18,419 nucleotides of DNA, taken from assembly GCA_020722685.1 (NCBI GenBank), contig DYKH01000018.1:40341-58759 (forward strand), written 5' to 3'. This document shows positions 1-7,726 of this stretch, in pieces. A program made the translations under genes and the position numbers. Source of the stretch: Caldithrix sp. Its GTDB lineage: Bacteria; KSB1; UBA2214; DYKH01. The notes under the pieces are model-generated. The model did no database searches and had not been told where the DNA came from. It saw only the letters and a list, made by a program, of their open reading frames with translations. Every line of letters begins with the position of its first letter. Position 1 is the first letter of the stretch.

Positions 1-101
1 GGCGAAGGAGGTCTTGCTTGAGCGTTCATAAACGCCTTGCTTTCCAGCCAAGAATTTTGTATGTTCGCCGAAAAGTAACCCTCAAATATAGGAGAAGTTG
101 C

Positions 102-572
102 ATGCTCGTTTTTGACAAAGCCGTCATCAAGAAGTATTGGCCAGCCGAAGACAAAGGTGAGGACGACGAAATAGTTCGCCAACTGATTGTGCAGGTGGAA
201 GCAGAGCTTAACAACAGCCAACAAGTCGGCGAGCTCTTCAATAGCATGGTGCGTGGGTTGGTGCGCGTCACTTTCATGGATAACCTGACCGGCGAGGAAT
301 ATATCATCGCCGGGGCGACCATCAAGCCGTTCAATGTCAAACAAAAGAAGGTCAAAATCGGCAAAGGCGAGGATGCAGACATCGTCAAGTCGGAATACGC
401 TGCCATGACCATGGTCTCGAAGGTGGAAGATACCGACGGCGGCTCTGTCTTGGCTGACCTGTACCGCTTTTTCAATATCGAGCTGCAAATGGCCATTGAC
501 GAATTCCGCTTGCCACAAGAGCACACGCTACATGAGACAGTCGGGGATACGCAGGAGGTTTCTAACGCATAG
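102..572 (+). CDS. Hypothetical protein, 156 aa
   Basis: I do not recognise this family. I chose the ATG at 102 because GGAG (91-94) lies 7 nt upstream and the protein then opens with the ordinary sequence MLVFDKAV. The reading frame is open further up to a TTG at 18, which has an AAGGAGG at 5-11, but the added 28 residues are basic and look non-coding. The protein is soluble, with no signal peptide or membrane segment. An acidic stretch (AEDKGEDDE, about residues 14-22) comes early, and a helical region follows. The central part (about 50-95) looks like alternating beta strands (VRVTFMD, EEYIIAGATIKPF), and a helical C-terminal part ends in a polar tail. It lies 104 bp upstream of another small unknown gene on the same strand. 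Bases 1-21 could be the last codons of an upstream gene ending in TGA, but too little is visible to call it. Confidence 0.6.
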   Translation: MLVFDKAVIKKYWPAEDKGEDDEIVRQLIVQVEAELNNSQQVGELFNSMVRGLVRVTFMDNLTGEEYIIAGATIKPFNVKQKKVKIGKGEDADIVKSEYAAMTMVSKVEDTDGGSVLADLYRFFNIELQMAIDEFRLPQEHTLHETVGDTQEVSNA

Positions 573-676
573 CCGCACCGGCAAAGACCGATACGCCCGA
601 TTACCAGCCGCCCTTTTCCTATGAAACTTTTCCTATTGGCCGTACCTGAGATGTCTCACATGCCACAGGACCACCT

Positions 677-1063
677 ATGAGTATCGATGCAATTTTTGCT
701 TTTGTCAAAGCACATTTCTTTCAGGTGCTCACCGTTGGGGCGTTGTTTCTTTGGTTCTTTCTGATTCCTTATGGGGTGGCTCTGCTCTCAATGGTCAGGA
801 AGGCGATGCTGGCCGTCTTCACGGTGGGAAGCTTTTATTATTATAAAGAAATTGTGAATCCGACGATCCTCGCTCTGGACAGGGCTAATTTCGATAATTG
901 GATTCGCCGGGTATGGGCGGAATACAAGGGCACCGACTGGGTGGACGGCTTCTTTTGGGGTATTGCCATGTGCATATACTTAGGCGTCATTGCAAAGCTT
1001 TGGATGAAGGAAAAGGAGATCAGCAAAGGCGTCGTCAAGCCTGACAAACCGGCGGGCTCCTGA
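677..1063 (+). CDS. Small hypothetical membrane protein, 128 aa
   Basis: The family is unrecognised. A weak ribosome site (CAGGA, 666-670) sits 6 nt before the ATG. The N-terminal half is strongly hydrophobic: residues about 14-38 form one or two membrane passes (VLTVGALFLWFFLIPYGVAL), and a second segment covers about 41-57. A third hydrophobic stretch at about 92-109 (GFFWGIAMCIYLGVIAKLW) is followed by a lysine-rich tail, so three membrane helices with a short soluble loop (about 60-90) are likely. The codon pattern and clean membrane-protein composition argue for a real gene. It follows the 102-572 gene in the same direction, and the two may be co-transcribed. No function can be inferred. 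Confidence 0.6.
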   Translation: MSIDAIFAFVKAHFFQVLTVGALFLWFFLIPYGVALLSMVRKAMLAVFTVGSFYYYKEIVNPTILALDRANFDNWIRRVWAEYKGTDWVDGFFWGIAMCIYLGVIAKLWMKEKEISKGVVKPDKPAGS

Positions 1064-1192
1064 CTTTCCCTCGATCCCAAAACGACTCGGCCAATTGTTG
1101 TTGGGACAGGCCAATCCGGCTTGGTTCGCTTCTCCGTGCTTTCCAAAGGCGTATCCGTTTTTGATACAATTGATCCTATCTTGAATTGAGAC

Positions 1193-2308
1193 ATGACTCC
1201 GCACGAGCGCTTTACTCTAACCTTAGCTCATCAGCTTCCCGATCGTTTGCCCATGGATTTGCTCTGGCCCAGGGTGGAAACCATCGCGGCTCTAAAAGAT
1301 CATTTCCAAACGGACTCTGCAGAGGAGGTCTTTCGCAAGCTGGAAATCGATTTCCGCTGGATTAAGATGGCGGCGCGCTTCCCGGACTTTGAGAAGAGAG
1401 TGAACGGCGTGCTGGGCGAAAACACGCCTGCACCTGGAACACCTTGCATTTTCCACGATCAACAAACCTTTGAAGATCCCTGGGGAATCGTTCAGCGAGT
1501 TGGTGATGACGGCAAATACCTGCAATGGCAAGGTGGTCCGCTGGCAGGAAAGGAAGACTTGAGGGCTTGGAGCTTGCCGAATGTCGTCTATCCAACTGAA
1601 AAAGAAATCGCTAAAGATCTTGCCCCCTTTGCCGATTACGTCACCGTTATCGAGATCGAATTCCCCTTCAAGATTGCCTGGCATCTCTGCGGCATGGAGC
1701 ACTTTATGATGCTGATGCTGGAAAAGCCGGAAATGGTCGAGCAATTGTATGATCGACTGTATTCATTTCAAACTGAGAAAGCCGTCTTGGCGGCGAAGGC
1801 GGGCTATGATGTGATCGCTCTGGTTGGGGACGTTGCCGGGCAGTACGGAATGATGTTCTCCCCCCTCCTATTTAAGCGGTTCGATGCGCCGAGGTTTTCT
1901 GCCTTGATCAAGCAGGTCAAAAAAGCCAACCCACGGACGAAAATCTTGTATCATAGCGACGGCAATATTGAAGCCGTGATCCCGACGCTGATAGAATGCG
2001 GCATCGATATTCTGAATCCCATCCAATCCGCTTGCATGGATCCGGCCAAGATTAAACTCGAATTCGGCGATCAGTTGACCTTTCACGGCACCATTTCCGT
2101 GCAAGATACCATTCCCAATGGAACGGTGCAGGATGTACGAAACGAGGTCATGACACGCATTAAGAGTGTGGGCTATAACGGTGGGCTGGTGATTAGTCCT
2201 GAAAATAGTATTCCCTATGATGCGCCGCTGGAAAACATCCTTGTCATTTATGAAACCGTAAGAGAGTTCGATTACCCATCGCTTCGAAAAGAGTCAGCAC
2301 GGCATTGA
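1193..2308 (+). CDS. Uroporphyrinogen decarboxylase superfamily protein (URO-D/MtaA-like), 371 aa
   Basis: The length and sequence match the URO-D/MtaA/CmuA superfamily, a TIM-barrel family that includes heme-pathway decarboxylases and cobamide-dependent methyltransferases. Recognisable parts are the N-terminal MTPHERFTLTLAHQLPDRLP, the central GYDVIALVGDVAGQYGMMFSP, the barrel strand ILYHSDGNIEAVIPTLIECG with ILNPIQ after it, and the late FHGTISVQDTIPNG and NGGLVISPENSIPYDAP. True uroporphyrinogen decarboxylase usually has an RQAGR motif near its N terminus, which I do not see. The zinc-site pattern H-x-C of MtaA-type methyltransferases is here H254-S-D-G, so the cysteine ligand is missing. 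The protein is therefore a divergent family member of unknown substrate, not a heme-pathway HemE. No strong ribosome site precedes the ATG (only TTGAG at 1186-1190). No neighbouring corrinoid protein or methyltransferase gene is present to give context. Confidence 0.85.
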   Translation: MTPHERFTLTLAHQLPDRLPMDLLWPRVETIAALKDHFQTDSAEEVFRKLEIDFRWIKMAARFPDFEKRVNGVLGENTPAPGTPCIFHDQQTFEDPWGIVQRVGDDGKYLQWQGGPLAGKEDLRAWSLPNVVYPTEKEIAKDLAPFADYVTVIEIEFPFKIAWHLCGMEHFMMLMLEKPEMVEQLYDRLYSFQTEKAVLAAKAGYDVIALVGDVAGQYGMMFSPLLFKRFDAPRFSALIKQVKKANPRTKILYHSDGNIEAVIPTLIECGIDILNPIQSACMDPAKIKLEFGDQLTFHGTISVQDTIPNGTVQDVRNEVMTRIKSVGYNGGLVISPENSIPYDAPLENILVIYETVREFDYPSLRKESARH

Positions 2309-2500
2309 CAAACGGGACACAGGGAGAGAATGGTGCCTCTGGAAAGCTGCCGGTCCGATTGACCTTGATGCAGCGCTGCTCACTTCTTCACTGGTGATAC
2401 TCATTGGGATTGACCTCTTTTTCCGACCCAGAAACGCGCCGGAAGCCGTTGCCGGCGTGTGAATCATCCTTGGTTGAACTTTTAATTTGCCAATTCTATA

Positions 2501-2534
2501 AAAGAAAAAGGCGTGCCCGGTTTCAGGCATGCCT
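2501..2534 (-). terminator. Rho-independent terminator of the zinc-ribbon gene
   Basis: Read on the minus strand, AGGCATGCC (2534-2526) pairs with GGCACGCCT (2517-2509) across an 8-nt loop, with one G-T wobble. It is followed at once by the T-rich run TTTTTCTTT (2509-2501). It lies 28 bp downstream of the stop codon of the 2562-2993 minus-strand gene. The plus-strand reading has no T-run after the stem. Confidence 0.8.
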
Positions 2535-2561
2535 CTAATTTGCACATTCCGCCAAGGAAAC

Positions 2562-2993
2562 CTAATAGTTTTGTACCAACGTCTTTACGCCTGCCTGAAA
2601 AACAACGCTCATCTTGGTGGTATCCAGAACTTTTAGGACGACCCCCAGACCAAAGGTGTTATGACTTATGACATCACGTTCGGCGTATTTGCCCTTCATT
2701 GTATATTCGATGGGATGTTCAACATCTACCTGCGCCAGTAACCGGCTCCATTTCCTCTCTTCGCGCGTCTTGGGAGGCGCTGCAACTTTGGTCGCCCGCT
2801 TCCTTGGAACAGTCTGGACTTTTACCGGCTCCTCAGGTGATTTGTACCTGTGCGAGCTAAGGCAGACCTTGCACATAACCCTGGTAATTTTGTCGTTCTT
2901 TATCGCCTCGACAACATGAACCGTGGCGCTTTTGCATTTGGTGCAAAGAGCTTCAACTTCACTACCAACTTCGGGAAGCTTTTTATCAGCCAT
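2562..2993 (-). CDS. Zinc-ribbon protein with C-terminal UvrD/PcrA-tail-like (Tudor-like) domain, 143 aa
   Basis: The N-terminal part holds a four-cysteine zinc ribbon: C17-x2-C20 (CTKC) and C41-x2-C44 (CKVC), separated by 20 residues. A basic, proline-rich linker follows (about 52-80, PRKRATKVAAPPKTREER). Residues about 108-143 (ISHNTFGLGVVLKVL, MSVVFQAGVKTLV) resemble the small beta-barrel tail of UvrD/PcrA helicases, whose pattern is roughly H..FG.G.V....V.F..G.K.L. That tail is known to contact RNA polymerase, so a nucleic-acid or transcription-linked role is plausible, but this is inference from a short motif. GAAGGA lies 9 nt before the ATG. A promoter candidate lies at 3037-3065 and a good terminator at 2501-2534, so this is probably a single-gene transcript. 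Confidence 0.7.
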   Translation of the reverse strand: MADKKLPEVGSEVEALCTKCKSATVHVVEAIKNDKITRVMCKVCLSSHRYKSPEEPVKVQTVPRKRATKVAAPPKTREERKWSRLLAQVDVEHPIEYTMKGKYAERDVISHNTFGLGVVLKVLDTTKMSVVFQAGVKTLVQNY

Positions 2994-3036
2994 CTCGACC
3001 TATCCTTCTATTGTTCTTCGATTTTCCCTGCGCTTT

Positions 3037-3065
3037 AAAATACAAAAAAGTATTGAATAAATCAA
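3037..3065 (-). promoter_or_regulatory. Candidate sigma-70-type promoter for the zinc-ribbon gene
   Basis: On the minus strand, TTGATT (3065-3060) is followed after exactly 17 bp by TATTTT (3042-3037), which is preceded by TG. The surroundings are AT-rich. It lies about 45 bp upstream of the start codon at 2993. The match is good but was judged by eye only. Confidence 0.4.
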
Positions 3066-3097
3066 GGAATGATTCGCGTCGTCAGTGATAAGCTCAC

Positions 3098-3376
3098 TTA
3101 CTGAGGACTGAAAGGCAATTCCGTTTCCAAATTGAGTTTGGGAACGAGATTGCTTCCACCTATGAGTGAGGTCTCACCGCCGTCAGTTTTGAATGCCAGA
3201 TACTGGTCATTGCAATGCGTATCATCGACGTGGCCACTTTCCCCACCGACAAAAATTCTTTTGAACTCGAATGAATAATCTTTATATTTTCCGCGAGTTT
3301 TCCGGGGCGAGTCTGCTTTCAAGGACGAGTCAACATGTTCGTCAATAGGGCGTGCATTTAAGCAATCCAGGACCGG
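3098..3376 (-). pseudogene. Possible gene remnant, open frame without a proper start
   Basis: A minus-strand frame stays open from just after a TAG at 3379 to a stop at about 3098. It reads like protein, for example EFKRIFVGGESGHVDD and DQYLAFKTDGGETSLIGG. There is no ATG or GTG near its beginning; the only usable start is a TTG at 3322, which would give 74 aa, and no ribosome site precedes it. It may be the C-terminal end of a gene whose front part was lost, or a chance open frame. I do not recognise the family. The rest of the gap 2994-3433 holds the promoter candidate above and nothing else I can support. Confidence 0.25.
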
Positions 3377-3433
3377 CTATTCCGCCAGCAGATCATAAGA
3401 AACGGAATCTCACTTTATATCGAAAGGAAACTC

Positions 3434-4618
3434 ATGAATAAGAAAGAGCTTCCGGTTGTAGCCATTCTCATGGCCTTGGTTTGGGGAATCGTAACGATTC
3501 ACTGCAGCAAGCCTTCCAATGCCAAACTGCAAGCCAAGGCCGATGAGGTGGATAGCTTGGTCATCAAGGGACGGAAAGCGGGAATCCGCAACATCGACAG
3601 TCTGCGAACGGCGGTGCGCACTTTAGTAAACGAGTACAGCGGCGCAATCGATCTCCAGTCAATCGCAGAGCAAGACCTCTACCATGCCGCCCGGCTGTAC
3701 AACGCTGCCGGCAAGCTGGACACCGCCATCCTTGCTTTGGAACGATACACTGCCCAACGCGATAATCTCGCGGCTTTGAGACTGCTCTTCGAGAGCTATC
3801 TCGACAATGGTGACAACGGCAGAGCAGAGAAATTGTTTTTTACCCGCATCCGAGCCATCGCCGGAGCCAGGCTTGAGCGTTATTTTGAATATCTGTTCTG
3901 GGGTTATCAGGAAGCCGGTGCGCCCATGAAAGCATTGGCCATCGCCGATTCAGCCATCGGGACCTTACCGCCGAAGGACGCCGTACAGTTTTCCATCGAG
4001 AAGGCGGAGATCCTTTGGTCTACGGGACAAAAGCAGGAAGGTCTATCCATGCTGAGAGAGTTGCGTTCGCTCCATAAAGACGATCCCAAAACGATGCGCG
4101 GCATCACCGCCAAGTGGAACCTGCTCAACTTGATCGGCAAGCCGGCGCCGGAGCTCAAAATCAAGCACTGGGTGGGTGCAAAGCCATTCCGACTGGCCGA
4201 TCTACGCGGCAGAGTTGTGCTGCTGGATTTCTGGGCCCCTTGGTGCGCTCCGTGTCGGGCCATGTTCCCGCACCTCAAGCAACTATATCGAAACTATCAC
4301 GACCAGGGGCTGGAGATCATCGGCGTGACCAGATATTATGGCTACTTTAACCAGTTGGGACAAAACCTAAAGGACATATCGCCGGAGCAGGAGCAGCAAT
4401 GGATAGCGCTTTTCAAGCAGAAAAATGCCATCCCCTTTCCTTATGCTATCGGCCAAGGAGAGGACGCCAAGGCGAATAGTGAAGCTTATGGCGAATACGG
4501 CATTCCGCATATGCTGCTCCTCGATAAAAAGGGGCGCGTGCGTGTGTTTGCGGTGGGGTCCGGCAAGGCATCGGAAGAAAAACTGTCGCAAGGCGTGAAA
4601 GAACTGCTGGGGGAATGA
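3434..4618 (+). CDS. TlpA/redoxin-type thiol-disulfide protein with N-terminal TPR-like region, probable lipoprotein, 394 aa
   Basis: The C-terminal 160 residues are a TlpA/AhpC-TSA-type thioredoxin fold. They carry IGKPAPELKIK at about 234, the redox motif W270-C271-A-P-C274 (FWAPWCAPCRAMFPHL), and the cis-proline P358 in YGIPHMLLLD, followed by KGRVR. Such domains reduce or exchange disulfides outside the cytoplasmic membrane. Residues about 35-225 are helical with TPR-like repeats (LYHAARLYNAAGKLDTAILALERY), a likely protein-interaction region. The N-terminus (KKELPVVAILMALVWGIVTIHC) is a signal peptide. C24 could be a lipidation site, although H at -1 and I at -2 are not typical of a lipobox. 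AAGGAAA lies just before the ATG. The Ca2+ ATPase gene follows on the same strand after 66 bp, so the two may be co-transcribed. Confidence 0.85.
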   Translation: MNKKELPVVAILMALVWGIVTIHCSKPSNAKLQAKADEVDSLVIKGRKAGIRNIDSLRTAVRTLVNEYSGAIDLQSIAEQDLYHAARLYNAAGKLDTAILALERYTAQRDNLAALRLLFESYLDNGDNGRAEKLFFTRIRAIAGARLERYFEYLFWGYQEAGAPMKALAIADSAIGTLPPKDAVQFSIEKAEILWSTGQKQEGLSMLRELRSLHKDDPKTMRGITAKWNLLNLIGKPAPELKIKHWVGAKPFRLADLRGRVVLLDFWAPWCAPCRAMFPHLKQLYRNYHDQGLEIIGVTRYYGYFNQLGQNLKDISPEQEQQWIALFKQKNAIPFPYAIGQGEDAKANSEAYGEYGIPHMLLLDKKGRVRVFAVGSGKASEEKLSQGVKELLGE

Positions 4619-4633
4619 GGTTGGAAACGAGGG

Positions 4634-4675
4634 GAGCAGGAGTGAGAGTAAGAGCATGAGCAGGAGTAGGAGCAA
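4634..4675 (+). repeat. Seven-copy hexamer tandem repeat before the Ca2+ ATPase gene
   Basis: Seven consecutive hexamers all begin with GAG: GAGCAG, GAGTGA, GAGTAA, GAGCAT, GAGCAG, GAGTAG, GAGCAA. They fill most of the 66-bp spacer between the redoxin gene and the ATPase start at 4685. The repeat creates several GGAG cores on the coding strand, the last ones close to the GTG start. Confidence 0.85.
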
Positions 4676-4684
4676 GGGCGCGAA

Positions 4685-7441
4685 GTGAGCATCTGGCACA
4701 AGTTAACACCATTGGAAGCGCTCGAGCAACTCGGCAGCAATACCGCAAGTGGTCTGAATGCTGCCGAAGTCGGCAAGCGAATGGGTCAATATGGTCCAAA
4801 TGAGCTGATCGAGCGCGGCAGAAAGAGTCCCTGGCAGATACTGTGGGGACAGGTAACCGCAACCATGGTCGTCATCCTGATCATCGCGGCGACCATCTCC
4901 GCCGTTTTGGGAGACTATGAAGACGCAACGGCGATCCTGACCATTGTTATCCTCAATGCCTTGCTGGGATTTCGCCAGGAATACCGGGCGGAGAAGGCCA
5001 TCGCCACGTTAAAAAAGCTCGCCGTGCCGACGGTCAGGGTGCGACGGGACGGTTACGTTAAGGAGATACCATCACGCGATTTGGTTCCGGGCGACATTGT
5101 CTTTTTGGAAGCGGGCAGCTTGGTGCCGGCCGATTGTCGCGTGTTGGATTCGGTCAATCTGCGAATTCAAGAGGCTGCTCTCACAGGCGAATCTGAGCCG
5201 GTGGAAAAATTCGTCCAAGAACTGCCGGTTGAGGATCTCCCGGTGGCCGACCGGCGCAATATGGCCTACATGGGCACCGTGGTCACCTACGGACGCGGCC
5301 AAGGCGTGGTCACCGCCACCGGCATGCGAACCGAGCTGGGGGCGATCGCGGAAATGATTCAGACTGTCGAGCGCGAGCCGACTCCCCTGCAACGTCGTAT
5401 GGATCAGCTTGGCCGGACATTGGCCTATGCGGCTTTTGCCATCGTTGCAGTGGTCTTTTTCCTTGGCTTGTTAGAAGGGGTAGAGATTCGTCTCATGTTC
5501 CTCACCGCCGTCAGCATGGCGGTGGCGGCGGTGCCGGAAGGATTGCCCGCCGTGGTGACCATTGCCTTGGCGCTCGGCGCTCAGCGCATTCTCAAGCGTC
5601 ACGCTCTCATTCGCAAGCTGCCGGCCGTGGAAACCCTGGGTTCTGTGACGGTCATCTGCTCGGACAAGACCGGCACGCTCACAGAGAATCGCATGACCGT
5701 CACCGTGGTAGATGTCGGCAGTCATAAAGTGGAAATTTCCGAGGAAATGCGGCGTTCAGGCATCGACGTGCAGCTTGATGAACAGGAATATGCCCTCTTG
5801 CGCCAAGAACATGGTCTTGCCCTGATGGCGACAGGCATCACCTTGTGCAACGACGCGCTCTTGGAATATGCCAGCCAAGAGCCTGAGCGCTTTAGACTGG
5901 TCGGCGACCCGACAGAAGGAGCACTACTCATAGCCACTGCCCGTCTAGACATCTCCCGTCAGGGACTGGAGCAGATATTCCCGCGCATCGCTGAGATGCC
6001 TTTTGATTCGTCCCGCAAGCGGATGACCACGGTGCACAAAAGGCCAGACGCAAGCGCTCCCATCCCAAAGGCGCTGGAAGACATGTGGCGACGGCATTCC
6101 AATATCGAAGAGAAACCCTATATCGCCTTCACAAAAGGAGCGGTCGACAGCCTATTGGAAATCTGTTCCTCCGTGTGGCTGCAGGACAAAGCCCAACCGC
6201 TGACGGATGAATGGAAACAGAAAATCGCCGCTTCCAACGAAAACCTCGCCCAATACGGAATGCGAGTATTGGGCTTGGCATATCGTTCGCTTCCCAGTCT
6301 CCCTTCCGCGCAAAGCCTGAATACTTTGGAGCAGGATCTGGTCTTTGTCGGCATGGTGGGGATGATCGATCCTGCACGCCCGGAAGCCAAGGCGGCCGTG
6401 CTGACGTGCTCGACTGCTGGCATTCGACCGGTCATGATCACCGGCGATCATCCGCTCACCGCGCAATACATTGCCAAAGACCTGGCTATATCCGATGGCA
6501 ACGGCAAGATGCTGACCGGCAAGGAGCTGGCGAACATGTCGGTGGAAGATCTGGAGCAAAAGGTCGAGCAGATTTCCGTCTATGCGAGAGTGTCACCCGA
6601 ACACAAGCTGCGCATTGTCCAGGCATTGCAAAATCGCGGACACATCGTCGCCATGACCGGGGACGGCGTGAACGATGCGCCGGCGTTGAAAAAGGCCGAT
6701 ATTGGCGTCGCCATGGGCATCACCGGCACGGATGTCTCCAAGGAAGCCGCGGACATGGTGTTGCAGGACGATAACTTTGCCACCGTCGTCGCCGCTATCG
6801 AGCAAGGGCGGGTCATTTATGACAATATCCGCAAGTTCCTCAAATACATTTTGGCCAGCAATTTTGGCGAGATTTTGGTGATGCTCATCGCTCCGTTCTT
6901 GGGCATGCCGGTGCCGTTGCTGCCGCTGCAAATTCTGTGGATTAATCTGGTAACCGACGGACTGCCCGGCTTGGCGTTGACTCTGGAACCGGCGGAGCGT
7001 GATACCATGCGTCGGCCGCCGTATCCGCCTGCCGAGAGCATCTTTGGCCGGGGAGTCGGACGCCAGATCGTTTTCGGCGGCATCCTCATCGGCTTGATCT
7101 CTCTTTTGGTTGGCTACTGGTACTGGTGGAACGATCATGCAGGTTGGCAAACGATGGTATTCACGACCCTGACTCTGGCGCAGATGGCCAACATCCTCGC
7201 CCTTCGCTCCGACCGGGCTTCCATGTTCAGCATCGGCCTATTCTCCAACAAACCTTTGCTGGGAGCGGTTGCCTTGACCATTGTGCTGCAACTGATAGTC
7301 ATTTACGTTCCTTTCTTGCAGCAGCTATTCAATACCGTGGCGTTATCGGCAACGGATCTGCTGGTCAGCTTTGCGCTCAGCAGTATTATTTTTGCCGGCG
7401 TAGAGTCGGAGAAATGGCTGCGGCGGCGTTTTGCCGGCTGA
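4685..7441 (+). CDS. SERCA-type (P2A) Ca2+-transporting P-type ATPase, 918 aa
   Basis: This is a complete P-type ATPase that pumps cations across the membrane using ATP through a phospho-aspartate. Domains in order: N-terminal cation-ATPase region ([15 protein letters not shown]), M1-M2, actuator domain with T167-G-E-S170, M3-M4 with P284-E-G-L-P288, phosphorylation site C-S-D327-K-T-G-T, nucleotide-binding KGA at 484-486, hinge T658-G-D-G-V-N-D664, then M5-M10. The calcium ligands known from SERCA appear in place: E285 (M4), N726 and E729 in ASNFGE (M5), N754, T757 and D758 in NLVTDGLP (M6). The M8 glutamate of SERCA (E908) aligns with Q833 (LAQMAN), as in PMCA pumps, suggesting one Ca2+ per cycle. 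The start is GTG at 4685; the ribosome site is diffuse (AAGGG plus the GAG repeat). The function is firm at family level; Ca2+ rather than another cation is inferred from the ligand set. Confidence 0.92.
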   Translation: MSIWHKLTPLEALEQLGSNTASGLNAAEVGKRMGQYGPNELIERGRKSPWQILWGQVTATMVVILIIAATISAVLGDYEDATAILTIVILNALLGFRQEYRAEKAIATLKKLAVPTVRVRRDGYVKEIPSRDLVPGDIVFLEAGSLVPADCRVLDSVNLRIQEAALTGESEPVEKFVQELPVEDLPVADRRNMAYMGTVVTYGRGQGVVTATGMRTELGAIAEMIQTVEREPTPLQRRMDQLGRTLAYAAFAIVAVVFFLGLLEGVEIRLMFLTAVSMAVAAVPEGLPAVVTIALALGAQRILKRHALIRKLPAVETLGSVTVICSDKTGTLTENRMTVTVVDVGSHKVEISEEMRRSGIDVQLDEQEYALLRQEHGLALMATGITLCNDALLEYASQEPERFRLVGDPTEGALLIATARLDISRQGLEQIFPRIAEMPFDSSRKRMTTVHKRPDASAPIPKALEDMWRRHSNIEEKPYIAFTKGAVDSLLEICSSVWLQDKAQPLTDEWKQKIAASNENLAQYGMRVLGLAYRSLPSLPSAQSLNTLEQDLVFVGMVGMIDPARPEAKAAVLTCSTAGIRPVMITGDHPLTAQYIAKDLAISDGNGKMLTGKELANMSVEDLEQKVEQISVYARVSPEHKLRIVQALQNRGHIVAMTGDGVNDAPALKKADIGVAMGITGTDVSKEAADMVLQDDNFATVVAAIEQGRVIYDNIRKFLKYILASNFGEILVMLIAPFLGMPVPLLPLQILWINLVTDGLPGLALTLEPAERDTMRRPPYPPAESIFGRGVGRQIVFGGILIGLISLLVGYWYWWNDHAGWQTMVFTTLTLAQMANILALRSDRASMFSIGLFSNKPLLGAVALTIVLQLIVIYVPFLQQLFNTVALSATDLLVSFALSSIIFAGVESEKWLRRRFAG

Positions 7442-7726
7442 GGCAACGCTCACCCACCTGCCTGAAAAAGCGACCCTGGCACAGGGTGGCTGGAATCGAC
7501 CACCGCCTGCGGTCGCCGGAAATTTCTCAAAGGCTTTTCGGAGGATGCCGATCAAGTCCATCATGGACATTTGGGTATCTCTGCCGGTGCCGGTGCTCAT
7601 AGCGTGACATCCTAGAACAGAAAGGTACAACAAACCTTCAAGAAGGTAGGTGCAGAATTTTTCGCGGCCGCCAACTATCTTCCAAACCCAATCATGTTCG
7701 CAAGCATGCATGTGGAGGAACAAAGT

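Noticed and set aside
26..526. A 166-codon minus-strand open frame opposite the first gene
   Set aside because: The composition is serine/threonine/methionine-rich and resembles reverse-frame noise; the plus-strand frame has better protein character and a ribosome site.
1161..1182. TTGATA and TATCTT before the UroD gene as a promoter
   Set aside because: The spacing is only 10 bp, far from the usual 16-18 bp.
2262..2461. A plus-strand frame after the UroD gene reading like a short hydrophobic protein (DAALLTSSLVILIGIDLFF)
   Set aside because: No start codon lies in frame before the hydrophobic part, and the stretch overlaps the end of the UroD gene; too weak to call a gene.
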